Assembly: GCF_000230895.2 (NCBI RefSeq)
Contig: NC_016604.1
Coordinates: 4,278,001-4,342,000 of the forward strand
Direction: 5' to 3'
Source of the DNA: Mycolicibacterium rhodesiae NBB3
GTDB lineage: Bacteria; Actinomycetota; Actinomycetes; Mycobacteriales; Mycobacteriaceae
Length of the DNA: 64,000 nucleotides
The position numbers were made by a program, and so were the translations under genes. Below the pieces are notes generated by a model. The model was not told the DNA's origin and made no database searches. It was given only the letters and a program-made list of their open reading frames with translations. This document shows positions 42,696 to 52,600 of the stretch, one piece after another (the stretch's first letter is position 1; every line of letters starts with the position of its first letter).

Positions 42696-45600
42696 ATGGA
42701 CGCCGCCACCCCTGAACCGATCGCCATCGTCGGCATCGGCTGCCGTCTGGCAGGCAGCATCACCGATCCCGCCCAGCTCTGGACCTTCCTGACCGAAGGC
42801 CGTAGCGACATTCGAGAGGTGCCCGAGGATCGCTGGGAGCCCTACCTGCGCCGGGATCCGCGCAACGCTGCAGTGCTGAAGGAGACCACCCGCTGGGGCA
42901 CCTTCCTCGACGACCTCGCCGGCTTCGACGCGGAGTTCTTCGGAGTATCGCCACGTGAAGCCGAACTGATGGACCCGCAGCAGCGGCTGGCCCTCGAGGT
43001 GAGCTGGGAAGCTCTCGAACACGCGGGAGTGCCGCCGCGCTCGTTGGCGGGTACGGACACCGCGGTCCTGATGGGAGTCAATTCCGACGACTACGGCAAG
43101 TTGATCATGGAGGACCTGCCGGGCATCGAGGCGTGGACCGGCATCGGCACCTCCCTGTGCGGGATCGCCAACCGGGTGTCGCACCTGTTGGACCTGCGCG
43201 GGCCCAGCGTTGCGCTGGACGCCGCGTGCGCCGCATCGCTGGTGGCGGTGCATCAGGCATGTCAGATGCTGCGTGCCGGGGAGACCTCGCTGGCCCTGGC
43301 CGGCGGTGTCAGTGCGCTGATCGGACCGGGGCTCACCCGGGTGCTCGACGAGGCCGGGGCCACTGCGCCGGACGGCCGCTGCAAGACCTTCGACGAAAGC
43401 GCCGACGGCTACGGACGCGGCGAGGGTGCGGCCGTGGTCGTGCTCAAGCGCCTCGCCGACGCGGTCCGCGACGGCGACCGGGTGCTCGCCCTCGTGCGCG
43501 GGGGAGCCGTCGCGCAGGACGGCCGCACGGTGGGCATCATGTCCCCGAACGGCGATGCGCAGGCCGACATGTTCCAGCGCGCCTGCGAAGCGTCGGGTGT
43601 GGCCCCCGCCAGTGTCGACTTCGTCGAGGCACACGGCACCGGCACCCCGACCGGTGACCCGACCGAGGTGCGGGCCCTCGCCTCGGTCTACGGCGCCGAT
43701 CGCGCCGCGGACGCTCCGTGCCGGATCGGATCGGTGAAGCCCAATGTCGGTCATCTCGAGGGCGGGGCGGGCGTGGTCGGCCTCATCAAGGCGGCGCTGG
43801 CCCTGCACCACGAGGCCATCCCGCCGACCGCCGGGCTGAAAACTCTTACCCCATCGGTTGATTGGGCGAACAGCGGCCTGCACGTACCGACCACTGTCGA
43901 ACCGTGGCGCCGTTCCGACGAAAGGGCGCGCCGCGCGGCGGTCTGCAGCTACGGCTACGGCGGCACCATCGCCCACATCCTGCTCGAGGAAGCGCCAGCG
44001 GTCGAGCCGGCGGTTGACACGGCGGCCGTCGCGCCGACGGTCGTGCCGATCTCGGGGCGGTCTGCTGCTCGGTTGCGTACGCAGGCCCGGGTATTGGCCG
44101 ACCACCTGCGCGCGGGGGAGCATGCACTCGATCGCGTGGCGGCGGCGGCCTGGGCGCGCCGCTCCCACGAATCGGCAAGGGCCGCTGTGGTGGCCGAGGA
44201 CATCGACGGCGTGGTCGCTGGACTGGACGCGCTCGCCGCCGAGGCACCGGATCCGAGCGTCGTGACGGGCAGTGCGCTCGCCGCGGCTGCCGACGGCGCC
44301 GTGTGGGTGTTCTCCGGACACGGATCGCACTGGGCCGGTATGGGACGGCAACTGCTCGATCGTGAACCGGCGTTCACCGCGGTCATCGACGCGATCGAGC
44401 CGGTGTTCAGCCGGGAGCTCGGATTCTGCCCGCGCGACGCGCTGAGCGCCGCCGAGCTCGGCGGCACAGATCGTGTGCAGGCCTTGACGTTTGCGATGCA
44501 GGTCGGTCTTGCCGCGGTGCTGCGCGAGCGAGGTGTGACACCCGCGGCGGTGATCGGCCACTCGGTCGGCGAGGTCGCCGCGTGCGTGACTGCAGGTGTG
44601 TTCGACCTGACTGTGGGCGCCGCAGTGGCGTGCTACCGGGCCCGCGGGTTCCGGTCGGTGATGGGCAGGGGTGCGATGGCGCTGGTGCGACTGCCCTTCG
44701 CCGAAGCCGAACGACGACTCGGCGGCCGTGGCGATGTGGTTGCGGCGATCAGTGCCTCACCCGCGTCGACCGTGGTGTCAGGCACCGTCGAGGCGGTCGA
44801 GGACATCTGCCGGATCTGGACCGGCGAAGGCGTGATGATCCGCCGGGTCAATTCCGATGTGGCCTTTCACAGTCCGGCGATGGATGCTCTCACCACGAAA
44901 CTCGGCAGGCTCACCGCCGCGCTGCCGCCATCCCGCCCCGCCGAAATACCGCTGTACACAACGGCACTGGCAGACCCGCGCTCGGCGGCAACGCGCGATC
45001 AGCACTACTGGGTGGCCAATCTGCGCGAACGCGTGCGTTTCGCCGAGGCCGTCACCGCCGCGACCGAGGACGGTCACCGGCTGTTCCTAGAGGTGTCAGC
45101 GCATCCGGTCGTCGCGCATTCGATCGACGAGACGTTGGCCTCTGTCCGGGTCGACGAGCATGCGGTCATTCCCGTGCTTCGTCGCGAACGCGACGAACTG
45201 CAGTCGGTCGCGACCGCGGTCGCCGCTCTGTACTGCAACGGTGCGCCCATTCGACACGGCGTCGCGCCCTCCGATCCGTGGGCCGACACTCTGCCCGTCA
45301 CGCAGTGGCAGCATCGCCGGTTCTGGCGTACGCCCACACCTCCACCAGGCGGCCGTGGAGTGCACGACGTCGGCACTCACAACCTGCTCGGCGGTCGAAT
45401 GGACGTGACCGGAGCGGTGGCGTCCACGATGTGGCAGACCCGTCTCGACCTCGACAACCGGCCCTACCCGGGCGACCATCCCGTGCGGAACACCGAAATC
45501 GTCCCTGCCGCGGTGATTCTGAACACCTTCCTCGGTGCCGTCGCGGATCTGAACACGCGCTCCGACCGGTCCGGCACCGACCTTGTGGACGTCCGGTTGC

Positions 45601-47873
45601 GAACGCCCGTCGCGCCGAGCCGGGCCCGCGATGTGCAGGTGGTCCTGCAGGACCGCGGACTGACTCTGTCCACCCGGCTGGTGGACGACGACGATTCGGC
45701 CGAGGACGGCGGGTGGCTCACCCACAGCAGCGCGGTCGCCGCCGCCGACGACGACATCGAGGACCTCCTGGGGCAGGTGCTCGATGAGCGCGCCGCACGG
45801 GAGCGGTGCACCGAATCGCTGCCGCCGGATCACGTCATCGACACCCTGGCGACGCTCGGGGTGGCCGCCATGGGATTCGGCTGGGAGATCATCGACCTGC
45901 GTTGCGGTGAGGGTGAATTGATCGCCCGTGTTGCCGCCGACGGTGATCGCACGGAACCTGACACGTGGGCGCCGCTGCTCGATGCGGCGACGTCCGCGGC
46001 GTCCACGATTTTCGACGGACCACCGCGGCTGCGGATGCCCGCGCGGATCGAACGCGTCCAGGTGTACGGCCGCCCGCCCGCGGTGGCAGTGCTGCAGGTG
46101 CGTCGCCGACCTGGGACCACTACGACCGACGTGCTGATCGCCGAGGACTCGGGATCCGTGCGCGCATCGCTCACCGGCATGGCCTTCGATCAGCTCGAAA
46201 GCCCTGCGGGAAAAGATGTTTCGCGGATGGTGCACCACGTGGCGTGGCATTCGGTGCCGTGGCACGCCGAGGATCGGCCGTCGGCGGTGTTCGTCGTCGG
46301 CGGCGACGCCGACACCCGGCAGTTCGTGGCCCGCGATCTCGACGCGATCGATGTGCCGTACGCCGTCTACGCCGAACCTGCCGTGATCGTGGCGACCGTC
46401 GCGGAATTGGATCGCGACGCGGTGGTGCTGGTGCTCCCGCGCGGGCAAGACTCCCCACAGAAGTCCGTCGACGTCGTGATGCAGACGTTGCGGCATGTCC
46501 TCGATTCCGGTGCGAGGGCGCGGGTGTGGGTGCTGACCCGCTGCGTGCACGAGGGCACGAACGTCGCGCATGCGCCGCTGTGGGGCCTGGCGAGGGTGGC
46601 CGCCGCTGAACATCCCGAGGTGTTCGGCGGCGTGCTCGATGTCGCCGCCGCGAGTCTGCCTGTCGGCGCACTGGTCTCGCTGCGTGGTCATTCGGTCGTC
46701 GTGCTGCGGGACGGCGACGCGCAGGTGGCCCGCCTGGCATTCGCCGGTCGCGGCAATTCGTCTCCGATGCAGTGCTCGGCGGGCGGCACGTATCTGATCA
46801 CCGGCGGCACCGGCGTGCTCGGCCTGCGGATGGCGCAGCGGCTCGCCGAGATCGGCGCGCGACGCATCGTCCTGCTGTCACGCTCGGGAATGCTGGATCG
46901 TGCGGAATGGCGAGATGCGGCCGAGTCTGAGCTGATCCGTACGATCGCGGCGCTGGAGGAGCGCGGGGTATCCGTGCACATACTGCCGCTCGACATCGGC
47001 GCGCCCGGTGCCGCGGAGACGTTGCGCACCGCGTTGCGCTTCCTGCCGCCCGTGCGGGGTGTCATCCATGCGGCCGGCGTGGAAGCCGGTGCGCTGCTGG
47101 TGAACACGACACTGGACGACATCGCCGCGGCAATGCACCCGAAGGTCGATGGCACGCTGACGTTGCACGAGGTGTTTCCGCCGGAGCAACTCGACTGGAT
47201 GGTGCTGTTCTCGTCCTGTGGCTATCTCGCCGGCTTTCCCGGTCAGGGCGCGTACGCATGCGCGAACTCGTTCCTCGACGCCATGGCGCGTCATCGCCGC
47301 GGCCTCGGTGACCGGACGGTCAGCGTGGCGTGGACCGCGTGGCGTGGCATGGGAATGGGGTCGACATCCGGGTTCGTCGCCGCCCAGCTGGATGCACTGG
47401 GTATGGGCACCATCGGGGCCGACGAAGCGGTGCGTGCGCTGGACCTGGCGATGCGCGACGGGCAACCGAATGTCGTTGTCCTGCCTGTGCTTCCCGCGGC
47501 CGTCGATGTGCCGATGCTGGCCGATGTGGCGCCCACCGAGACCGAGGAGTCGGCGGTGTCCGAGTCCGTGGTGCGCAGTTTCATCGGCGACGACGGTGAG
47601 CCGGACCCGGCGCTGGTGGGCGAGCGTGTCGTCGCCGCGGTGGCGGCGCAGCTGGGGCTGTCCGACGCCGATGTTGACACCGGGCTACCGCTGGTCGAGA
47701 TCGGCGTCGACTCCATCATGACCGTCGGGCTGCTGCGTCAGCTCGAGAAGCAGACCGGGTTGTCGCTGCCGCCGACACTGCTGTGGGAGTATCCGACCGC
47801 TGCGGCGGTATCCGCGCGCCTCACCGAACTGCTCGCGGTTTCCGCGGAGTCCCGCGAAGTCCGGGCCTCCTGA
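42696..47873 (+). CDS. mycobactin polyketide synthase, fused MbtC-MbtD type
   Basis: A 1725-residue single-module type I PKS: KS (about 8-425; DAACAAS active Cys, EAHGTGT, SVKPNVGHLEGG), AT (about 535-815; GHSVGE, AFHS suggests malonyl-CoA), DH-like (about 895-1130; HPVRNTEIVP), KR (about 1360-1545; LITGGTGVLG, GQGAYACAN) and ACP (about 1630-1705; GVDSIM). In M. tuberculosis, KS (mbtC) and the remainder (mbtD) are separate genes between mbtB and mbtE. Here they are one gene on the other side of mbtA. It should supply the beta-hydroxyacyl linker of the siderophore. The start could also be TTG 42690. Confidence 0.85.
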   Translation: MDAATPEPIAIVGIGCRLAGSITDPAQLWTFLTEGRSDIREVPEDRWEPYLRRDPRNAAVLKETTRWGTFLDDLAGFDAEFFGVSPREAELMDPQQRLALEVSWEALEHAGVPPRSLAGTDTAVLMGVNSDDYGKLIMEDLPGIEAWTGIGTSLCGIANRVSHLLDLRGPSVALDAACAASLVAVHQACQMLRAGETSLALAGGVSALIGPGLTRVLDEAGATAPDGRCKTFDESADGYGRGEGAAVVVLKRLADAVRDGDRVLALVRGGAVAQDGRTVGIMSPNGDAQADMFQRACEASGVAPASVDFVEAHGTGTPTGDPTEVRALASVYGADRAADAPCRIGSVKPNVGHLEGGAGVVGLIKAALALHHEAIPPTAGLKTLTPSVDWANSGLHVPTTVEPWRRSDERARRAAVCSYGYGGTIAHILLEEAPAVEPAVDTAAVAPTVVPISGRSAARLRTQARVLADHLRAGEHALDRVAAAAWARRSHESARAAVVAEDIDGVVAGLDALAAEAPDPSVVTGSALAAAADGAVWVFSGHGSHWAGMGRQLLDREPAFTAVIDAIEPVFSRELGFCPRDALSAAELGGTDRVQALTFAMQVGLAAVLRERGVTPAAVIGHSVGEVAACVTAGVFDLTVGAAVACYRARGFRSVMGRGAMALVRLPFAEAERRLGGRGDVVAAISASPASTVVSGTVEAVEDICRIWTGEGVMIRRVNSDVAFHSPAMDALTTKLGRLTAALPPSRPAEIPLYTTALADPRSAATRDQHYWVANLRERVRFAEAVTAATEDGHRLFLEVSAHPVVAHSIDETLASVRVDEHAVIPVLRRERDELQSVATAVAALYCNGAPIRHGVAPSDPWADTLPVTQWQHRRFWRTPTPPPGGRGVHDVGTHNLLGGRMDVTGAVASTMWQTRLDLDNRPYPGDHPVRNTEIVPAAVILNTFLGAVADLNTRSDRSGTDLVDVRLRTPVAPSRARDVQVVLQDRGLTLSTRLVDDDDSAEDGGWLTHSSAVAAADDDIEDLLGQVLDERAARERCTESLPPDHVIDTLATLGVAAMGFGWEIIDLRCGEGELIARVAADGDRTEPDTWAPLLDAATSAASTIFDGPPRLRMPARIERVQVYGRPPAVAVLQVRRRPGTTTTDVLIAEDSGSVRASLTGMAFDQLESPAGKDVSRMVHHVAWHSVPWHAEDRPSAVFVVGGDADTRQFVARDLDAIDVPYAVYAEPAVIVATVAELDRDAVVLVLPRGQDSPQKSVDVVMQTLRHVLDSGARARVWVLTRCVHEGTNVAHAPLWGLARVAAAEHPEVFGGVLDVAAASLPVGALVSLRGHSVVVLRDGDAQVARLAFAGRGNSSPMQCSAGGTYLITGGTGVLGLRMAQRLAEIGARRIVLLSRSGMLDRAEWRDAAESELIRTIAALEERGVSVHILPLDIGAPGAAETLRTALRFLPPVRGVIHAAGVEAGALLVNTTLDDIAAAMHPKVDGTLTLHEVFPPEQLDWMVLFSSCGYLAGFPGQGAYACANSFLDAMARHRRGLGDRTVSVAWTAWRGMGMGSTSGFVAAQLDALGMGTIGADEAVRALDLAMRDGQPNVVVLPVLPAAVDVPMLADVAPTETEESAVSESVVRSFIGDDGEPDPALVGERVVAAVAAQLGLSDADVDTGLPLVEIGVDSIMTVGLLRQLEKQTGLSLPPTLLWEYPTAAAVSARLTELLAVSAESREVRAS

Positions 47874-47884
47874 CCGCGGGCAGG

Positions 47885-49537
47885 TCAGGGCGCTGCGAGC
47901 TGCGCGACGACCTTCTTCTTGTCGACCTTGCCGACCGCGGTCTTGGGCAGGGTGGACATCGGGGCGAGCACGTCGGGTCGTGAATGGGCCGACACCCCTC
48001 GCTCGTCGAGGAACTGGTTCAGCTCGGCGAGGGTGATCGTCGTCCCGCTGAAGACCACTGCGGCGCAGATCTTCTCGCCCAGATATTCATCGGGCAGCGC
48101 AACGGCGGCCGCCGCGTAGATCGCCGGATGCGCGAGCAGGTGCTCCTCCAGATCGGAGGCCGAGACCGTCTCACCGCCGCGGTGGATGACGTCCTTGATG
48201 CGGCCGGTGACCTCGACGTAGCCGGCGCGCGGGCCGCCGGCGAAGATGCGGACGCGATCGCCGGTGCGGTAGAAGCCGTCGGGGCTGAACGACCGCGCGT
48301 TCGCCTCGTCGGCGCGGTAGTAGCCGTTGAGCGTGTAGGGCCCACGCACCAGTAGCTCGCCCTCCTCACCGGGCGCCACGTCCGCACCCGCGTCGTCGAC
48401 CACCCGCATCTCGTCGTGCGGGGACATTGGCCTGCCCTGGGTGTTGACCACGACATCGATAGGATCGCCGAGTCGGGTGAAATTCAGCATGCCTTCGGCC
48501 ATTCCGAAGATCTGTGACAGTCCGGGGGTCAGCCCGTCGAGGATGTAGCGGGCCTCCTCGGGGGTCATCCGCGACCCGCCGACCTGAACCAGACGAAGGG
48601 ATGTCGGGAGCACCGGTTCCCATTCACAGGCTTGCGTCCACACCTTGGCGAGTGCGTTCACGAGTCCGGTGACGGTGACCTTGTGCCGGTCGATCAACGC
48701 GAACGCCGACTCGGGGCTCGGGTCGGAGGTGAACACCGTTGTGGCGCCGACGGTCATGGAGCCGAGCAGCCCAGGGCAGCCGAGTGGGAAGTTGTGACCG
48801 GCGGGTAGGGCGACCAGATACACGTCATCGCCGGTCATCTCGCAGGCCTGTGCGCACGCCGTGGCGTTGTACACGTAGTCGTCGTGGGTACGGGCGATCA
48901 GCTTCGGCAGCCCGGTGGTGCCGCCGGATACCAGCAGCAGCGCCGGGGCCCCGGGGTCGAACGACGCCCGATTGCGGATCGGTCCGTCGAAATCGGCCAG
49001 CTGCGACCAGGATTGGAACGGACCAGGGTCGCCGTCGACGAACACGTGGGTCAGCCGCGGATTGTCGTTCAGGAGACCCTGCGCCAGGTCGCGATAGTCG
49101 AAGCCGGCGACCTTATCGGGAACGACCAGGGCGACCGCACCGCTGACGTCGGCGAAATGACTCAGTTCGGCGTAACGATGACCCGGCAGGCACATCACCG
49201 GGACCGCGCCCGCACGCAGCAGGCCGAACAGCGCGACCGCGAACTGAACCGAGTTGGGCAGCTGCAACAGCACCCGGTCGCCGGCGGCGATGCCACGATC
49301 CGTCAACGCGGCGGCGATCCGATCAGCGTGGGTGTCGAGTTCGGCGAAGGTGTAGCTGACGTCCGGGTCGACCACCGCGGTGCGGTCCGGCCACTGCGCA
49401 GCCGCGCCGGACAGGATCGAGTCCAGCGGTCGACCGGTCCAATAACCGGCCCGCCGGTATTCCTCCGCCCGATCGGGAGGGAACGGGACGAACCCCGCTG
49501 TCAGATCGCTCTGCTTGGGGTCTAAACCGGTGCTCAT
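47885..49537 (-). CDS. mbtA: salicyl-AMP ligase
   Basis: A 550-residue adenylating enzyme that activates salicylate with ATP and loads it onto the aryl-carrier domain of MbtB. AMP-binding core SGGTTGLPKLIART, RTGDRVRIF in the linker, and the C-terminal catalytic Lys in KTAVGKVDKKK. It is divergent from mbtB, with two IdeR-like boxes in the 99-base gap, and convergent with the PKS gene (11-base gap). The salicylate synthase mbtI is not in this window. Confidence 0.93.
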   Translation of the reverse strand: MSTGLDPKQSDLTAGFVPFPPDRAEEYRRAGYWTGRPLDSILSGAAAQWPDRTAVVDPDVSYTFAELDTHADRIAAALTDRGIAAGDRVLLQLPNSVQFAVALFGLLRAGAVPVMCLPGHRYAELSHFADVSGAVALVVPDKVAGFDYRDLAQGLLNDNPRLTHVFVDGDPGPFQSWSQLADFDGPIRNRASFDPGAPALLLVSGGTTGLPKLIARTHDDYVYNATACAQACEMTGDDVYLVALPAGHNFPLGCPGLLGSMTVGATTVFTSDPSPESAFALIDRHKVTVTGLVNALAKVWTQACEWEPVLPTSLRLVQVGGSRMTPEEARYILDGLTPGLSQIFGMAEGMLNFTRLGDPIDVVVNTQGRPMSPHDEMRVVDDAGADVAPGEEGELLVRGPYTLNGYYRADEANARSFSPDGFYRTGDRVRIFAGGPRAGYVEVTGRIKDVIHRGGETVSASDLEEHLLAHPAIYAAAAVALPDEYLGEKICAAVVFSGTTITLAELNQFLDERGVSAHSRPDVLAPMSTLPKTAVGKVDKKKVVAQLAAP

Positions 49538-49581
49538 GGGTGGTGTGGCCCCTCCGGGTAGGCGTGTTCGGTGCCTCGAAT

Positions 49582-49600
49582 ATAGGGTAGCCTCGCCAAG
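49582..49600. promoter_or_regulatory. IdeR-like iron box 1 between mbtA and mbtB
   Basis: ATAGGGTAGCCTCGCCAAG, about 14 of 19 matches to the IdeR consensus if either central G/C and A/T are allowed. Lies nearer mbtA. Confidence 0.6.
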
Positions 49601-49604
49601 TTAG

Positions 49605-49623
49605 TTAGGGCAGCCTGTACTAA
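49605..49623. promoter_or_regulatory. IdeR-like iron box 2 between mbtA and mbtB
   Basis: TTAGGGCAGCCTGTACTAA, about 14 of 19 matches to the consensus with both outer arms intact. It ends 4 bases before the mbtB ribosome binding site. Paired boxes in this divergent promoter are also known in M. tuberculosis. Confidence 0.7.
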
Positions 49624-49636
49624 TTTGGAGGACAGC

Positions 49637-52600
49637 GTGGGCGTTGCAGGTAAGCCGGATCGCACCGTCCGTGACGAGGTCGCCGAACTTCTCGGCGTGA
49701 CCCCCGACGCCGTCGATCCCGACGCCGACCTGATCGCCTCGGGACTCGATTCGATCCGAATGATGTCGCTTTCCGGGCGGTGGCGGAAGCAGGGGATCGA
49801 CGTCAACTTCGCCGCCCTTGCGGAGACCCCGACGGTGGCCGCATGGTCGGCGCTGGTGGCGGAGCGTTCCGGTGCCGGCGAACCGGCACAGCCCGTCGAC
49901 CACGACGGCGAACCGGACGCGGAGGACCCCTTCCCGCTGACGCAGATGCAGCACGCGATGTGGCTGGGCCGCAACGACGACCAACAACTCGGGGGTGTCG
50001 GTGCCCACCTCTACGTGGAGTTCGACGGCGCCGACGTGGACCCGACCTGTCTGCGCGACGCTGCCACGAAACTCGTTGTGCGCCATCCGATGTTGCGCGT
50101 GGAGATCCTTCCCGATGGAACCCAGCGGATCGGCGACCGTGGGCTGCCCGTCACGGTCTACGACCTCCGTGACCTGGACGCCGAAGCGGTCGAGCGGCGA
50201 TTGGGAGAGATTCGCGACGAGAAGTCGCATCAGATTCTCGACGGGGATGCCCTTCAACTGAGCCTGTCACTGCGCCCCGACGGGCGGACGCGGCTGCACG
50301 TCGACATGGACATGAACGCTGCCGACGCGTTGAGCTATCGCAACCTCATGGCCGACCTTGAAGTGTTCTATCGCGGCGACGAACTTCCCGAACTGCGCTA
50401 CACCTATCGCCAGTACCGGGCCGCAATGGCCGCCGCCGATCCGGGACCGTTGGATGCGGACAGGCAGTGGTGGGCCGAACGGATTCCTGACCTACCGGAA
50501 TCGCCTGCGCTGCCGCTGGTTCCGCTCGCCGAACAAGCCAACCCGCGGCGTAGTATCCGCCTCTGGCACATCTTCGATGTCCAGACCCGCGATGCGCTAT
50601 TCGCGGCCGCGCACCGCCGTGGGTTCACCCCCGCGATGGCCGTCGCCGCGTCGTATTCGAATGCGCTGGCCAAATGGTCGAGCGGTTCCCGCTTCCTGCT
50701 CAATCTGCCGATGTTCGGCCGCGAACAGTTCCATCCCGACGTCGAGAAATTGGTCGGCTGCTTCACCTCGTCGTTGATGCTCGACGTCGACCTGACGAGG
50801 TCCACAACCGCCGCCGAGCGGACGAGTGCGGTGCAGCAGACGCTGCACGAGACCGCCCGGCATTCAAGCTATTCGGGCCTGTCGGTGCTGCGTGACCTTG
50901 GACGGCACCGGGGGACTCAGCCACTCGCGCCGATCGTGTACACCAGCGCGCTCGGGCTGGGCGACCTGTTCGCGGGTGAGGTGACCGATCAGTTCGGCGC
51001 GCCGGTGTGGACGATTTCCCAGGGGCCACAGGTGCTGATCGACGCGCAAGCCACGCCGCTGGCCGAGGGTCTGATGATCAACTGGGACGTCCGTGTCGAG
51101 GCGTTCCGACCCGGTGTCGCCAACGCGATGTTCGCCTACCACGTCGCCGAGCTGTCCCGGCTCGCCACCGACGACGCGGCGTGGGACGCGCCGGATCCGC
51201 CGGCGGTGCCGGAGTCGCAGCGTGCCGTCCGCGCCGCCGTCAACGGCGTTACCGCGCCACCCAGCGGCGACGCATTGCACGACGGATTCTTTCGCAATGC
51301 GGATGCAACGCCCGACGCGGTTGCGGTCTTCAGCCGCGACGGCGACCTGACTTACGGCGAACTGCGCACCCGATCGCTGGCGGTGGCGAAAGCGTTGCGC
51401 GATAACGGTGTTCGTCATGGCGATGCGGTCGCGCTGATCGGACCGAAGTGCACGGATCAGATTCCAGCGCTGCTCGGTATCCTCGCCGCGGGCGCCGCCT
51501 ACCTGCCGATCGGCGCCGATCACCCGGCAGAACGGGCCGCCACCATCCTCGAATCAAGCGACGTGGCAGCGGTGCTGCTGTGCGGTGAGGCCGCGCCGGT
51601 CACGGCGGCGGTACCGGTGATGACGGTCGCCCAGGCGAGCCGAGGTGAGACTGCACGTGAGCCGGAAACGGCGGAGCCGTCCGCGTTGGCTTACGTATTG
51701 TTCACGTCGGGTTCGACCGGTGTGCCCAAGGGTGTGGAGCTGACCCACCACGCGGTGATGAACACCGTGGAGTTCGTCAGCCGTCGTTTCGAGCTCGGGC
51801 CGACCGATCGCACGCTGGCGGTCTCCACCCTGGAATGCGATCACTCGGTGGTGGACGTCTTCGCGATCCTGCGCGCGGGCGGCGCCGTCGTCGTCGTGGA
51901 CGAGGAGTGCCGGCGCGACCCCGATTCATGGGCAGACCTGATCGACCGGCACTCCGTGTCGATGCTGAACTTCATGCCGGGCTGGATGGAGATGCTGTTG
52001 CCGGTCGGTGGTTCGCGCCTGTCGGGGCTGCGCGTCGTGCTTCTCGGCGGCGACTGGGTGCGGCCCGAACTCATCCGGGGGCTTCGCGCGTGCGCACCGG
52101 ACGTGCGCGCGCACGGCCTCGGTGGCGCAACCGAACTCGCCATCCATGCGGCCATCTGCGACGTCGACGAACCGGAGCCGCACTGGACCGCGGTGCCATA
52201 CGGGACGCCGCTCACCAACAACGCCTGCCGCGTGGTCGCCGCCGACGGGTCGGACTGCCCGGACTGGGTGCCCGGGGAACTGTGGGTCTCCGGACGCGGT
52301 ATCGCACGCGGCTATCGCGGGCGGCCGGACCTGACCGCGGCGAAGTTCGTCGAACACGACGGCCGAACCTGGTACCGCACGGGTGATCTCGTTCGCTACT
52401 GGCCGGACGGGATACTGGAATTCGTCGGCCGCATCGACCACCGGATCAAGATAAGCGGATACCGGGTGGAACTCGGGGAAGTCGAGGCGGCGCTGAAGCG
52501 GGTCGGCGGTGTCGATGCCGCGGTGGCCGGAGTGGTTCCCGGCGAGCGTGATCTGCTCGGGGCGCTGGTGTGCGTCGAGGACCCCGCCGTCGACGCGGCC

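Noticed and set aside
42360..44561. 733-codon minus-strand frame opposite the anti-sigma and PKS genes
   Set aside because: Low-complexity Arg/His/Gly-rich product with no family features, antisense to a clear KS-AT coding region.
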